From: QWOP01 sp003669605
GTDB lineage: Bacteria > Planctomycetota > Planctomycetia > Pirellulales > UBA1268
Direction of reading: 5' to 3'
DNA: 14,054 bases
Assembly (NCBI GenBank): GCA_947481985.1
Contig: CANKIK010000119.1
Coordinates: 1 to 14,054 of the forward strand
Shown: piece after piece, positions 7,541 to 14,054 of the stretch
Numbering within the stretch: position 1 is the first letter of the stretch
Layout of the letters: the number at the start of each line of letters is the position of its first letter
Notes under the pieces: generated by a model
The model's database searches: none
Told to the model about the DNA's origin: nothing
Seen by the model: the letters and a program-made list of their open reading frames with translations, nothing else
Position numbers and translations under genes: made by a program

Positions 7541-8677
7541 TCACTTGCGGCTTTCGCCGGAGGTAGCGACGCCGGCGATGGGAGTCTCCTCGGCCGGGGC
7601 CGACTGGGGGGAGGACGCCGGAATCGTCTGTGTGGGGGCCATCGAATCGGGATTGGCCTGACGGGCCGCTCTGGTGAAATCGATCACCGGCTTGAGGGCC
7701 TGCACGGCCCGGCCAACGGCCGGCTCCAGCAGCATTACATCGACGATCATGTGCTGGACGCCGCCGATCGTTCCGGTGGCGCTGCGCAGGCCGTCGCGGA
7801 GGTCATGGAGCCGAGTGAGCGTGGCGGCGGCGTCGTCGATGCCGTCGCTGCCAGACACCACGCTATTCTTGAGGGCCACGAGTCTGCCGAGGCGTTGCTC
7901 GGCGGGCCCCATGGCCGAATCCTGGCCGGCGAGCGAGGCATTCAGGTTCGCCATCCGCTCGAACGTCCGTTCGGCGCTGGGGAGCGTTGTCTCGCGGTCA
8001 ATGATCGATTGCTCGAGTTGGGCCGTCCGTTCCAGGATCCCGGTCGCCCGATCGACGTCGGTGGCTGAACCGGAAATCTTCCCCACGAGCGCTGTGAGGT
8101 CGTCAAGGACTGGCATCGCGGTGTCGATCCTCGCCAGTTGTGCCTTGAGATCGTCATGAAGCGTGTCGAGGACGGCGAGCGCCTCGCGGGCGTCGTGGGC
8201 TCCGTTCCGCGACGCCTGCACTTTCGTCGACAACTCGGCGATGTCGTCGAGAACTGCCTTGGCGTTGCCGATGGCTGGCCCGCGGGCCGCGATCCCGGCA
8301 TGGAGGGCGTCGCTCCGTTCGATCGCAGCGGTCGCCTGTTCGATCGCGGAGGCTTGCGCGGCGATTCTGCCGGCGAGTTTCTCAAATCGATCAAACGCCG
8401 CTTCGGCGTCGCCAAGTTGCCGGCCCTGGATCTGCAACTGCCAGAGCAGGCTGTTAGCGCCCTTGGTGCCCGTGGCAGAGGCGTTGAGTTCATTGACGAC
8501 GCGGGAGATCTGGCTGACTTGTCGTTCGAGGCCGGCCAGATGCTGTTGTGACGGGCGGAGGAGTCCAAACCAGGCGGCGGCCAGAAACAGGCCGCCCCCC
8601 AAGAGGAATGATCTTGGATCGATGCGGGGGAGGAGCATGGCTGGTGTGGAGGCAGCGTGATGGTTGGTGGTCGGCAT
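7541..8677 (-). CDS. Membrane-anchored protein with ten 24-residue helical repeats
   Basis: I do not recognise a named family. The 378-residue product has a short N-terminus, one membrane segment (about 23-41, SFLLGGGLFLAAAWFGLL) and a long Ala-rich helical region, probably on the outer face of the membrane. Residues 92-331 form ten tandem repeats of exactly 24 residues without gaps. Position 10 is Leu in all ten, positions 4 and 14 are always hydrophobic, position 21 is Ile, Leu, Val, Met or once Ala, and position 24 is Ala in the first eight and Val in the last two. A weaker copy may precede at 68-91. The C-terminus (about 340-378) is Pro/Ser/Thr/Ala-rich and disordered. The ATG at 8677 is preceded by AGGAG eight bases upstream; a longer frame to 8893 is Pro-rich and implausible. 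A scaffold or spacer role at the membrane is an inference. Confidence 0.85.
   Translation of the reverse strand: MPTTNHHAASTPAMLLPRIDPRSFLLGGGLFLAAAWFGLLRPSQQHLAGLERQVSQISRVVNELNASATGTKGANSLLWQLQIQGRQLGDAEAAFDRFEKLAGRIAAQASAIEQATAAIERSDALHAGIAARGPAIGNAKAVLDDIAELSTKVQASRNGAHDAREALAVLDTLHDDLKAQLARIDTAMPVLDDLTALVGKISGSATDVDRATGILERTAQLEQSIIDRETTLPSAERTFERMANLNASLAGQDSAMGPAEQRLGRLVALKNSVVSGSDGIDDAAATLTRLHDLRDGLRSATGTIGGVQHMIVDVMLLEPAVGRAVQALKPVIDFTRAARQANPDSMAPTQTIPASSPQSAPAEETPIAGVATSGESRK
7685..8404 (-). repeat. Coding region of ten 72-bp (24-codon) degenerate repeats
   Basis: Read on the minus strand from 8404 to 7685, the reading frame divides into ten consecutive 24-codon blocks with no insertion or deletion. 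The pattern holds at the protein level (hydrophobic 4, 7, 10, 14 and 21, small 24), while the DNA copies have diverged, so this is an old internal amplification. Residues 15-23 of most blocks are rich in Gly, Ser, Asp, Thr or Pro. Confidence 0.85.
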
Positions 8678-8871
8678 GGCCGGAATCTCCTGCGCCGGGT
8701 TGGGAGTCGTGGACCCGCCTGTCCACCAGGGATCGAACGTCTGGAGTGGCATCGGCAGATTTGCCCGACCGGCAGAGTCGCCGCGAAGGATTGCGGCTGG
8801 CGCAGGGAGTGCCGGTTGCGAGGGGGGGGCGTGCCGCAGGAGTGGTCTGGGCCGTGGGCGGGGAGGCGTGT

Positions 8872-8899
8872 TTGTGGGGGGCGGTGAATCCAATACAAT
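8872..8899 (+). promoter_or_regulatory. Candidate promoter for tRNA-Arg
   Basis: TACAAT at 8894-8899 is a good -10 hexamer and TTGTGG at 8872-8877 is a weak -35 (three of six consensus bases), with a 16-base spacer. The predicted start near 8906 would leave a leader of about 50 bases before the tRNA. The rest of 8678-8954 shows G-rich tracts and no gene. Confidence 0.4.
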
Positions 8900-8954
8900 C
8901 TCTCGTGGGTAGGCATTGGCCCGATGGCGATCATCCGGGCGGCCGCTCCATCGC

Positions 8955-9028
<74 letters not shown>

Positions 9029-9229
9029 ATCGTAAAGCACTGCTTTTCAGTGCTATACGCATTTGAGATGGTGGGTGAGTTTCGTCGCCTCATCAGGAAT
9101 CCTCAAAAATCCTCAAATCTGTACCGGCATGAGGGTGGGGCGTCGGCACTGCATCGGGGAGGGAATGCCCGATCTGGCGACGTGGATTTGCAGGGAAAAG
9201 TCTCCCGCATTTCGCCGGGAATCGCGGGC
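9029..9229. other. Non-coding stretch between tRNA-Arg and the recombinase relic
   Basis: I see no convincing gene here on either strand. Besides the hairpin after the tRNA it holds a perfect tandem duplication of AATCCTCAAA (9098-9107 and 9108-9117). I see no second copy of the tRNA 3' end. It may be leftover arm-type or attachment-site DNA of the element whose recombinase lies next to it. Confidence 0.4.
9036..9054 (+). terminator. Hairpin just after tRNA-Arg, possible terminator
   Basis: AGCACTG (9036-9042) and CAGTGCT (9048-9054) form a perfect 7-bp stem around the loop CTTTT, beginning eight bases after the tRNA. There is no T-run directly after the stem, so it could be a weak terminator or a 3'-processing structure. 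Confidence 0.4.
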
Positions 9230-9703
9230 TCAACCCGCCTGGCGTTTCTGCGTTGCCAGTTTCGTGGCGATTTCGATCACCAGCGGCGAGTTCCGGGCGC
9301 CGATGGACTCCCGCAATCGTTGCTCCAGGACTATGGTCGCAGCGTGCTCATGGCTGAAGGCTCTGGCGACCTCCGGCGTCATGGAGAGGCAGAACCGCGG
9401 GTGCATGGCATTGCTCGCAGCCTGGAACTAAAGGTTGTCCTCCTTGACGTAGTGGGCCATCATGAACTCCTCGCTCACACGAGCATCTTTTGCCAGCGAC
9501 CGGGTGGCGTCCTGCCCCGCACCGGCATATTGGAGTGAGGTTTTCCGAAACATGTGGATGGAGGCGTCACTGCCCCACTTTTTCACTTGCTCGTCGAACC
9601 AACAGCCTGCGTTCACATGCGGCTCTGTCCGCGGAAAAGCTTCTTGATCTGGTCTGATTACGCGGGGAGTGAAAGAGGTTTGGTTCCCCTTGGTCCGCTC
9701 CAT
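9230..9703 (-). pseudogene. Tyrosine recombinase (integrase) C-terminal remnant, broken by TAG
   Basis: In this frame the segment SIHMFRKTSLQYAG carries the H-x-x-R box of tyrosine recombinases (His at 9554-9556, Arg at 9545-9547). The nucleophile candidate is Tyr at 9449-9451 in MAHYVKED, 35 residues after the His, close to the 34 of lambda Int (H308, Y342). A TAG at 9428-9430 stops translation six residues after that Tyr. The frame then stays open for 65 more codons to a TGA at 9230-9232, with plausible protein sequence (MTPEVARAFSHEHAATIVLEQRL). This suggests a nonsense mutation in a longer original C-terminus. The N-terminal domain and first catalytic Arg are missing: upstream the frame closes at a TGA (9746-9748), and the GT2 gene end follows at 9776. 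I regard it as a dead integrase of an element inserted at the tRNA-Arg gene. Confidence 0.7.
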
Positions 9704-9775
9704 CCCTGAACCCTCGTATCCCCTGGTGCAGGAAATCCAAGCCGGTCAACTGGGGGTCGACGTAAAACGTGGCGA

Positions 9776-10792
9776 TCAAGTCGTCTTTCGCATGATCCGT
9801 GCTAGTGTTCGATGGAGGAAAGGGGGCAGGATGTCGCGTACAATCGCCTTCAGTTCGTGATTTTTCGGATGTCCAGCATCATCACCCCATGCTGCGATCA
9901 ATGCGTCACGCGAGCCCTCGAGATTCGCGGAAAACTTTCGTACATCATTCCATTGCTGCGGTGTCATTCGGGAAATCATATCGAGCCACAGTGCCCGCGC
10001 GTCGATGCCCATGTCGCTGGCCTCTTGAAGCATTCTTTTCGTGTAGGCATGGGATGCCTGCCGATGGTGCAGCGGCGATTCGGCCAACATTCGTGCGCAG
10101 GCGTTATCGCCGTGAACGCGATAAAATAGACTCATCTCACGGCCGATAACTATTTCGCCAAGACGCGACAGCTCCCAGATCATGATCCGGTCGGCGTCAA
10201 TGCCTGGACTTGGCTCCGTGAAAACCTCCATTGCCTTGAGCAGGCTGTCACGGCGTCCGACGATTGCCCACATGTTGAGTGGCGTGCAGAGGAGCGAAGC
10301 CAGCAGCATCTCCTGGGCAGACCATACCCAACAGTCGGCAAAACGATCTGAGTAGGGCGGAATGCGGGATTGGGCGACCAGCTGACCCGGGCTGGATATG
10401 GCCCTCGAGGAGTCGCTGACGATCGCGGTTCCACCAATGTACGCTACGGCATTCTGGTGAGTAGAGAGTTGCCGAGCGGCTTCCTCGATATGGTAGCGGC
10501 CCCACATATCATCATCGCCGAGCAGGGCGAGGTGTTCCGTCTCGGCAAGCTCGACGATGCGGGAGAAGTGGCAGTAGGGTTCGAGAGCTATTGTCTGGCG
10601 TACGAAACGAATCGGAAGATCGGTGAAGTCACGGCATATTTCCTCGGATCCGGGGTCGGTGCTATTCTCGCTGACGATCACCGCAGCAATCAGGTCAGGT
10701 CGAGATTGGTTCCGAACCGACTCCAAGGCTGCCCGCAACAGCAGGGGACGCTTGTAGGTCGGAATCGCCACGGTCACTCGTAGTTGCTGCAT
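9776..10792 (-). CDS. Glycosyltransferase family 2
   Basis: GT2 enzymes are inverting GT-A transferases that use nucleotide sugars in the cytoplasm. The 338-residue protein opens with VAIPTYKRP (8-16), the classical nucleotide-binding start, has SENSTDPG (41-48) in the first half and LLGDDDMW (90-97), whose D93-D95 form the metal-binding acidic cluster. WELSRLGEI (about 206-214) lies in the acceptor half, and no transmembrane segment is evident. The ATG is preceded by AGGA with a five-base spacer. It is the last intact gene of the minus-strand glycan cluster, 80 bases after the FkbM gene, and its end lies just upstream of the recombinase remnant. Donor and acceptor cannot be assigned. Confidence 0.88.
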   Translation of the reverse strand: MQQLRVTVAIPTYKRPLLLRAALESVRNQSRPDLIAAVIVSENSTDPGSEEICRDFTDLPIRFVRQTIALEPYCHFSRIVELAETEHLALLGDDDMWGRYHIEEAARQLSTHQNAVAYIGGTAIVSDSSRAISSPGQLVAQSRIPPYSDRFADCWVWSAQEMLLASLLCTPLNMWAIVGRRDSLLKAMEVFTEPSPGIDADRIMIWELSRLGEIVIGREMSLFYRVHGDNACARMLAESPLHHRQASHAYTKRMLQEASDMGIDARALWLDMISRMTPQQWNDVRKFSANLEGSRDALIAAWGDDAGHPKNHELKAIVRDILPPFLHRTLARIMRKTT

Positions 10793-10836
10793 ACCTGTCC
10801 TATCTTCGGCGTTCGCCAGTCTAAAAGGAATTCACT

Positions 10837-10867
10837 GCGCCAATGACGTTGTATTGCGTCATAGCGC
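10837..10867 (-). terminator. Interrupted hairpin between the FkbM and GT2 genes
   Basis: ATGACG (10843-10848) pairs with CGTCAT (10857-10862) around an eight-base loop. An outer GCGC pair (10837-10840 with 10864-10867) is separated by a small unpaired bulge. It starts six bases after the FkbM stop codon in the direction of transcription, and a T-rich stretch (TTCCTTTT) lies a few bases beyond it. It may be an attenuator or a weak terminator inside the operon. Confidence 0.3.
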
Positions 10868-10872
10868 CGACC

Positions 10873-11928
10873 CTACAGGCCGCCGATCGGGTGATGGAGT
10901 GCCGGATCCCTGTGGCGAAGTAGTTTGGGTGACACGTCCTTGACAATGCTGTAGATTTCGCCGTGAAATATCGACGAATCCTTGGTCGCCAGCATGTTAA
11001 AGCCGTGCGGCGGCCCTTCAAGGTAGATCGATCCAAGGGGGATAAGCTCAACCTTGTGCTTCGACATATTAAAGTTGGAATTGAAGTCGCGCAGGGCGAA
11101 CACCTGGTAGCCGCGGTCCGTGAGCAAGCGGACAATCTCGGTGTTTTTCAGTCCGTTGGACCAGTCAACATAGTGCCGATGCACTTCGAACAGGATGTTG
11201 GGGGCTTGGCCAGCGGGCTGCGACAGGAAGGACTCAGCCCCTTGGAGGGCTGCAAGTTCGGCCCCTTCGATGTCGATGACAAGCAAATCCAGCGTATCGA
11301 CGCCAACCGCCTTGAGATAATCGGCGATGGTGACGGTTCTGAAGGCGTCGTCGTCGCTCGCATCGGCGGCTTCAGCCGCTGCAAAGCTGTCGTAGCCAAC
11401 GAGCTTGTGGAAGCTGGTCGAGTCTTTCCACAGCCCTTCGGGACGGGGCCGGATATTGGTGAGGCCGTTCAATTCGGCGTTCTGCATGAGCATGGCGCGT
11501 TGCTCGTTGTTGGGTTCAAAGGCGTGCACCGTGCCGCCGTTCTTATGCACCTCGCGGGCAACGAGGATGGCGTGGTCGCCGAAGTAAGCGCCGCCAATCA
11601 CCACCTGCTTCGCTTTCTTGGCTAATTCGACCCGAATGCGCGATGTCTGCGGCTCCCAAGCGTAGTCCGGAACCGCGGGCTCAGACATGACAAAGTCGCG
11701 GGCGATCTTGGAGCGGTAAAGAAACTCCAAAACAACGCCGTTGAAAAGTGTCTTTCTGACTACCTCGTCTTCGTGGAACAAAGCGTCGACAATCGGGCCG
11801 GTAACGGCCTCGCGGATGTCGATTCCGGGCGTAGCGATCTCCTTCTCGAAAGCCAGCAGATGGCGGATCAGCGAGTCGCGCCAAGCCCCGTTCTCAGCGA
11901 TCCTTCTGAGAGTGGACTCAAGCTTCAT
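10873..11928 (-). CDS. FkbM-family SAM-dependent methyltransferase
   Basis: FkbM-family enzymes O-methylate small molecules and sugars. The 351-residue protein has a family-atypical N-terminal region of about 100 residues, then the Rossmann-like core: VVIGGAYFGDHA at 109-120 (SAM motif I), HAFEPNNEQ at 135-143 (acidic residue for the SAM ribose), and LLVIDIEGAELAALQG at 215-230, the FkbM hallmark. FEVH at 247-250 closes the core. In this sugar cluster the most likely substrate is a glycan or a nucleotide sugar. It lies 89 bases after the CmcI-family gene and 80 before the GT2 gene. No strong ribosome binding site precedes the ATG. Confidence 0.88.
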   Translation of the reverse strand: MKLESTLRRIAENGAWRDSLIRHLLAFEKEIATPGIDIREAVTGPIVDALFHEDEVVRKTLFNGVVLEFLYRSKIARDFVMSEPAVPDYAWEPQTSRIRVELAKKAKQVVIGGAYFGDHAILVAREVHKNGGTVHAFEPNNEQRAMLMQNAELNGLTNIRPRPEGLWKDSTSFHKLVGYDSFAAAEAADASDDDAFRTVTIADYLKAVGVDTLDLLVIDIEGAELAALQGAESFLSQPAGQAPNILFEVHRHYVDWSNGLKNTEIVRLLTDRGYQVFALRDFNSNFNMSKHKVELIPLGSIYLEGPPHGFNMLATKDSSIFHGEIYSIVKDVSPKLLRHRDPALHHPIGGL

Positions 11929-12017
11929 GGGATATCTCTTGGAGTGAGAATAGATATCGGTTCAATCGAATGGAATAGCTGCTGGGAATCGATTCAGATG
12001 TCGCGAGAGTTGCTGCG

Positions 12018-12764
12018 TCAGCGTATCCGCTTCAGGTAGCCGTCGAATGACTCCGTGATCATGGTTTTGGCAACAGGCGTGGGGTCGAGTTCGAAGTCGG
12101 ACCGACTCGCCATGAACTGCCTCATGGCGGTCCATGGGTTATCTCCAACATTCCAGGGGCGATTGGCAGAATAGTATCCTTTTGGAAAAAACTCGATAAA
12201 TGTGTCTGGAAGAATGCAGTAGTTTCCTACGGTGACAAGGTCGGCGTAGAGAGCGAGTTCACCGTAGACATGCTGGTGAGAGTGGTTGGAATCGAGAATG
12301 ACCATCACGCTTTTTGCTGACTTTGTGAGATCCTTCACTCGAGCAAACACCGCCGCGTCAGTGCTTCCCCCTTCAATCATCGTAATCCGCTTTGACATCG
12401 GGTGATTCTCGATCTCAATGCGGTTGTGCTGCCGAATGTCGATGTCGATTCCAATAACATGCCCCTTCCCGATTAATTCGAGAAGGGACGCAGAAAAGAT
12501 AATTGATCCTCCGTGGGCAATCCCCGTTTCGATGATGAAATCAGGTTTTGTGCGCCAAACAATCTCCTGCTGGGCTATCATGTCGTTAGGAAACTTAATG
12601 ATCGGGCGCCCCATCCACGTGAAGTTGTATGTGTATTTGTACTTGTCTGCGTGAATCATCCATTCGATCGATTTCGCTCGTAGACCCTCGTCGCGGCCCA
12701 TGCCCTGAATATCGGCGGATCGTTCGCTGAGGAATTTCTCGTTCTCGTTCACGGAGTCGCACAT
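12018..12764 (-). CDS. CmcI-family (cephalosporin hydroxylase / rhamnosyl O-methyltransferase) protein
   Basis: The 248-residue protein matches the CmcI/RMNT family, Rossmann methyltransferases named after the cephamycin protein CmcI and also including rhamnosyl O-methyltransferases. Visible features are YNFTWMGRPIIKFPND at 46-61, the SAM-binding IIETGIAHGGS at 77-87, GIDIDIR at 105-111, and VILDSNHSHQHVYGELALY at 155-173 with its acidic and histidine residues. Despite the common label, nothing here suggests beta-lactam synthesis; a sugar O-methyltransferase fits the neighbours. The gene is poor in G+C (24 of 60 bases in 12181-12240) compared with the chemotaxis genes, hinting at transfer. 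It lies 63 bases after the SDR gene and shows no obvious ribosome binding site at the ATG used. Confidence 0.87.
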   Translation of the reverse strand: MCDSVNENEKFLSERSADIQGMGRDEGLRAKSIEWMIHADKYKYTYNFTWMGRPIIKFPNDMIAQQEIVWRTKPDFIIETGIAHGGSIIFSASLLELIGKGHVIGIDIDIRQHNRIEIENHPMSKRITMIEGGSTDAAVFARVKDLTKSAKSVMVILDSNHSHQHVYGELALYADLVTVGNYCILPDTFIEFFPKGYYSANRPWNVGDNPWTAMRQFMASRSDFELDPTPVAKTMITESFDGYLKRIR

Positions 12765-12827
12765 GTGATTGTTATCGTTTAATGAACAGGAAGTTGTGGA
12801 AAGAGCCAGTGAATGGAAAAAGGGGTG

Positions 12828-13754
12828 TCAATTTACGGTGTCGTATAGAAGCCGAATCTCTTTCCGCATTGTTTCACCTGGCGAGGATTCGATCTTCCAT
12901 GCCGATTGGAGTCGCGATTGTGCTTCAAAGTGATTTGTTGCCGTGGGTCCGCTGCCCATGACGCGCACCGGCAATGCCTTGCCGAATCGCTCTTTGTAGA
13001 TGTCGGCCGTGAGAAGTGCGACGTCGTGGATCGTAGCGGAGTAGGGGGAGCAGATATTGGTTGTCGAGAAGTCCGCTGGAAAATTGGCCAGTAGGGAGAG
13101 GCAGTCGCGGGCAACCTCTTGCGTAGATACGAAGTTTCGCAGTTGGCGGCCAGAAGAGAGCAGGCGAATCTCGCCATGCTGCAGGGCATCGCGGACGAAG
13201 CAAGCAGGAACAAGAGTGGTGCGGTTGACAGTGCTCGCGACAGGGGCGCCATAAACATTGGATGGGCGTACGACCGCAACAGATAATGCATGTCTGGCTG
13301 CCTGCATGCGGCACACCTCTTCGCCAAACCAATGGTTGAGGCCGTATGCTGTCTCGCAGTGCACGGGAGTCGACTCGTCGATTCTCCCCGACAGTTCCGT
13401 TCCGTAGACTTGAAATGTCGAGAAGTAGACCACGCGGGGAATGGCGAGTCGGACAGCCATTTCGAGTACGTTCCATGTGCCCGTTATGGAGAGTTCGAAT
13501 CCATCCGCTGGAGTTTTGGAAACAATATCGTTTGCAGTCGCGCAGTGGATGAGGCAGTCGGCTGGTGGCAGAACTGATCGGTCTGGGAACGGCCTTAAGA
13601 CGTCGAGGTGAACGAAAGGAACTCCTAGTTCCATTTCGACTTCACGCGTAGGCGCGCGGGCAGTTGCTGTAACGCGCATTCCCGCGGCCAGCAGTTCTTT
13701 GGCCAAGCGACTGCCAATGAGTCCTGTCGCCCCGGTGACGATCACGTGATTCAT
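12828..13754 (-). CDS. Extended-SDR NAD-dependent sugar epimerase/reductase, active-site Lys replaced by His
   Basis: The 308-residue protein is an extended SDR acting on nucleotide sugars. It has the NAD(P)-binding GATGLIG at 8-14, STFQVYG at 112-118 with the active-site Ser/Thr, ETAYGLNHWFGEE at 134-146 and RPSNVYG at 163-169. The catalytic Tyr is Y137, but the Lys of the usual Y-x-x-x-K is H141 (codon CAT, 13332-13334). The protein otherwise looks intact, so the change may alter rather than abolish activity. The ATG at 13754 places the Gly motif correctly; the longer frame to 13817 lies inside the preceding gene. The ATG overlaps the stop of the RmlC-like gene as ATGA, so the two are translationally coupled and probably work in sequence: 3,5-epimerisation, then 4-keto reduction. 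Confidence 0.88.
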   Translation of the reverse strand: MNHVIVTGATGLIGSRLAKELLAAGMRVTATARAPTREVEMELGVPFVHLDVLRPFPDRSVLPPADCLIHCATANDIVSKTPADGFELSITGTWNVLEMAVRLAIPRVVYFSTFQVYGTELSGRIDESTPVHCETAYGLNHWFGEEVCRMQAARHALSVAVVRPSNVYGAPVASTVNRTTLVPACFVRDALQHGEIRLLSSGRQLRNFVSTQEVARDCLSLLANFPADFSTTNICSPYSATIHDVALLTADIYKERFGKALPVRVMGSGPTATNHFEAQSRLQSAWKIESSPGETMRKEIRLLYDTVN

Positions 13755-14054
13755 ACGTGGTGAGCTTGTGCCGATGAGGTTCCGGCGACAGAAGCACGTA
13801 TCGGCAGGTGTGGCCACGCGGCATCTTTTGGGGAAATCGATGTGACCGGTATCGGCCAGCAGATCGCCAGCTGCGGATCATCATGCCGCAGCCCTTCTTC
13901 AGCCTTTGGGGCATATGGGGTGCTGTCAAGGTACAAGGCTGCGGCCCGGTCTTCGAGCGATTGGTAGCCGTGGGCGAATCCTTCTGGGGCATACATCATC
14001 AAGCCGTTTTCCGCTGAAAGAATCGCTCCGAACCACTGGAGGTAGGTAGACGAA
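13751..14054 (-). CDS. RmlC/RfbC-like dTDP-4-dehydrorhamnose 3,5-epimerase family protein, 5' part outside window
   Basis: About 100 C-terminal residues are visible; the start lies beyond base 14054. The sequence WFGAILSAEN, then YAPEGFAHGYQSLEDRAA, YLDSTPYAPKAEEGL and HDDPQLAICWP, then SPKDAAWPHL, follows the RmlC cupin family closely. This family epimerises 4-keto-6-deoxy nucleotide sugars at C3 and/or C5. Whether it makes the dTDP-rhamnose intermediate or a variant CDP- or dTDP-sugar cannot be told without the N-terminal half, where the catalytic His lies. The last 16 residues (Ala, Ser, His-rich) are an unremarkable tail. Its TGA (13751-13753) overlaps the ATG of the SDR gene. Confidence 0.9.
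   Translation of the reverse strand, partial: SSTYLQWFGAILSAENGLMMYAPEGFAHGYQSLEDRAAALYLDSTPYAPKAEEGLRHDDPQLAICWPIPVTSISPKDAAWPHLPIRASVAGTSSAQAHHV

Noticed and set aside
8678..8893. N-terminal extension of the repeat protein to 8893
   Set aside because: The 72 extra residues are almost all Pro, Arg and Thr, and the ATG at 8677 has a good Shine-Dalgarno sequence and is followed by the membrane segment.
12018..12764. Cephalosporin or cephamycin biosynthesis role
   Set aside because: The CmcI label is a family name. No beta-lactam genes are nearby, and the neighbours are sugar enzymes.

Overview
The window looks like a piece of a GC-rich bacterial chromosome, most likely from a planctomycete or a close relative. 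That placement is an inference from the mixture of families (SYLF protein, divergent Nramp-type transporter, planctomycete-like recombinase C-terminus, sugar-modification genes) and from weak or absent Shine-Dalgarno sequences at several starts; no marker gene settles it.

Left part (1-3644, plus strand). The 3' end of a methyl-accepting chemotaxis protein is followed by cheR and cheB. The receptor ends in NFKDF, which fits the C-terminal pentapeptide that tethers CheR and CheB, so these three genes probably form the adaptation module of one chemosensory array. Next is a secreted or periplasmic SYLF-domain (Ysc84/DUF500) protein with Q/A/Y/P-rich and proline-rich flanks.

Middle (3666-8677, minus strand, read right to left). 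A membrane-anchored protein built from ten 24-residue repeats comes first, then a hairpin, an Nramp-like transporter lacking the canonical metal-binding motifs, a GT4-type glycosyltransferase and a GT10 (alpha-fucosyltransferase-like) glycosyltransferase. The last three are tightly spaced and probably co-transcribed.

Junction (8870-9775). A plus-strand tRNA-Arg(UCG) gene with a candidate promoter is followed by the decayed C-terminal part of a tyrosine recombinase, broken by an in-frame TAG. This is the usual scar of an element that integrated at a tRNA gene.

Right part (9776-14054, minus strand). A polysaccharide or glycolipid cluster reads from the right edge leftward: an RmlC/RfbC-like sugar 3,5-epimerase (cut by the window), an extended-SDR sugar epimerase/reductase overlapping it by ATGA, a CmcI-family methyltransferase, an FkbM-family methyltransferase and a GT2 glycosyltransferase. 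Together they would make, methylate and transfer an unusual, probably deoxy, sugar. Parts of this block are visibly poorer in G+C than the chemotaxis block.

The least expected items are the ten perfectly phased 24-residue repeats in the membrane-anchored protein, the recombinase relic beside the tRNA gene, a Lys-to-His change in the SDR active site, and the altered metal site of the Nramp-like transporter.
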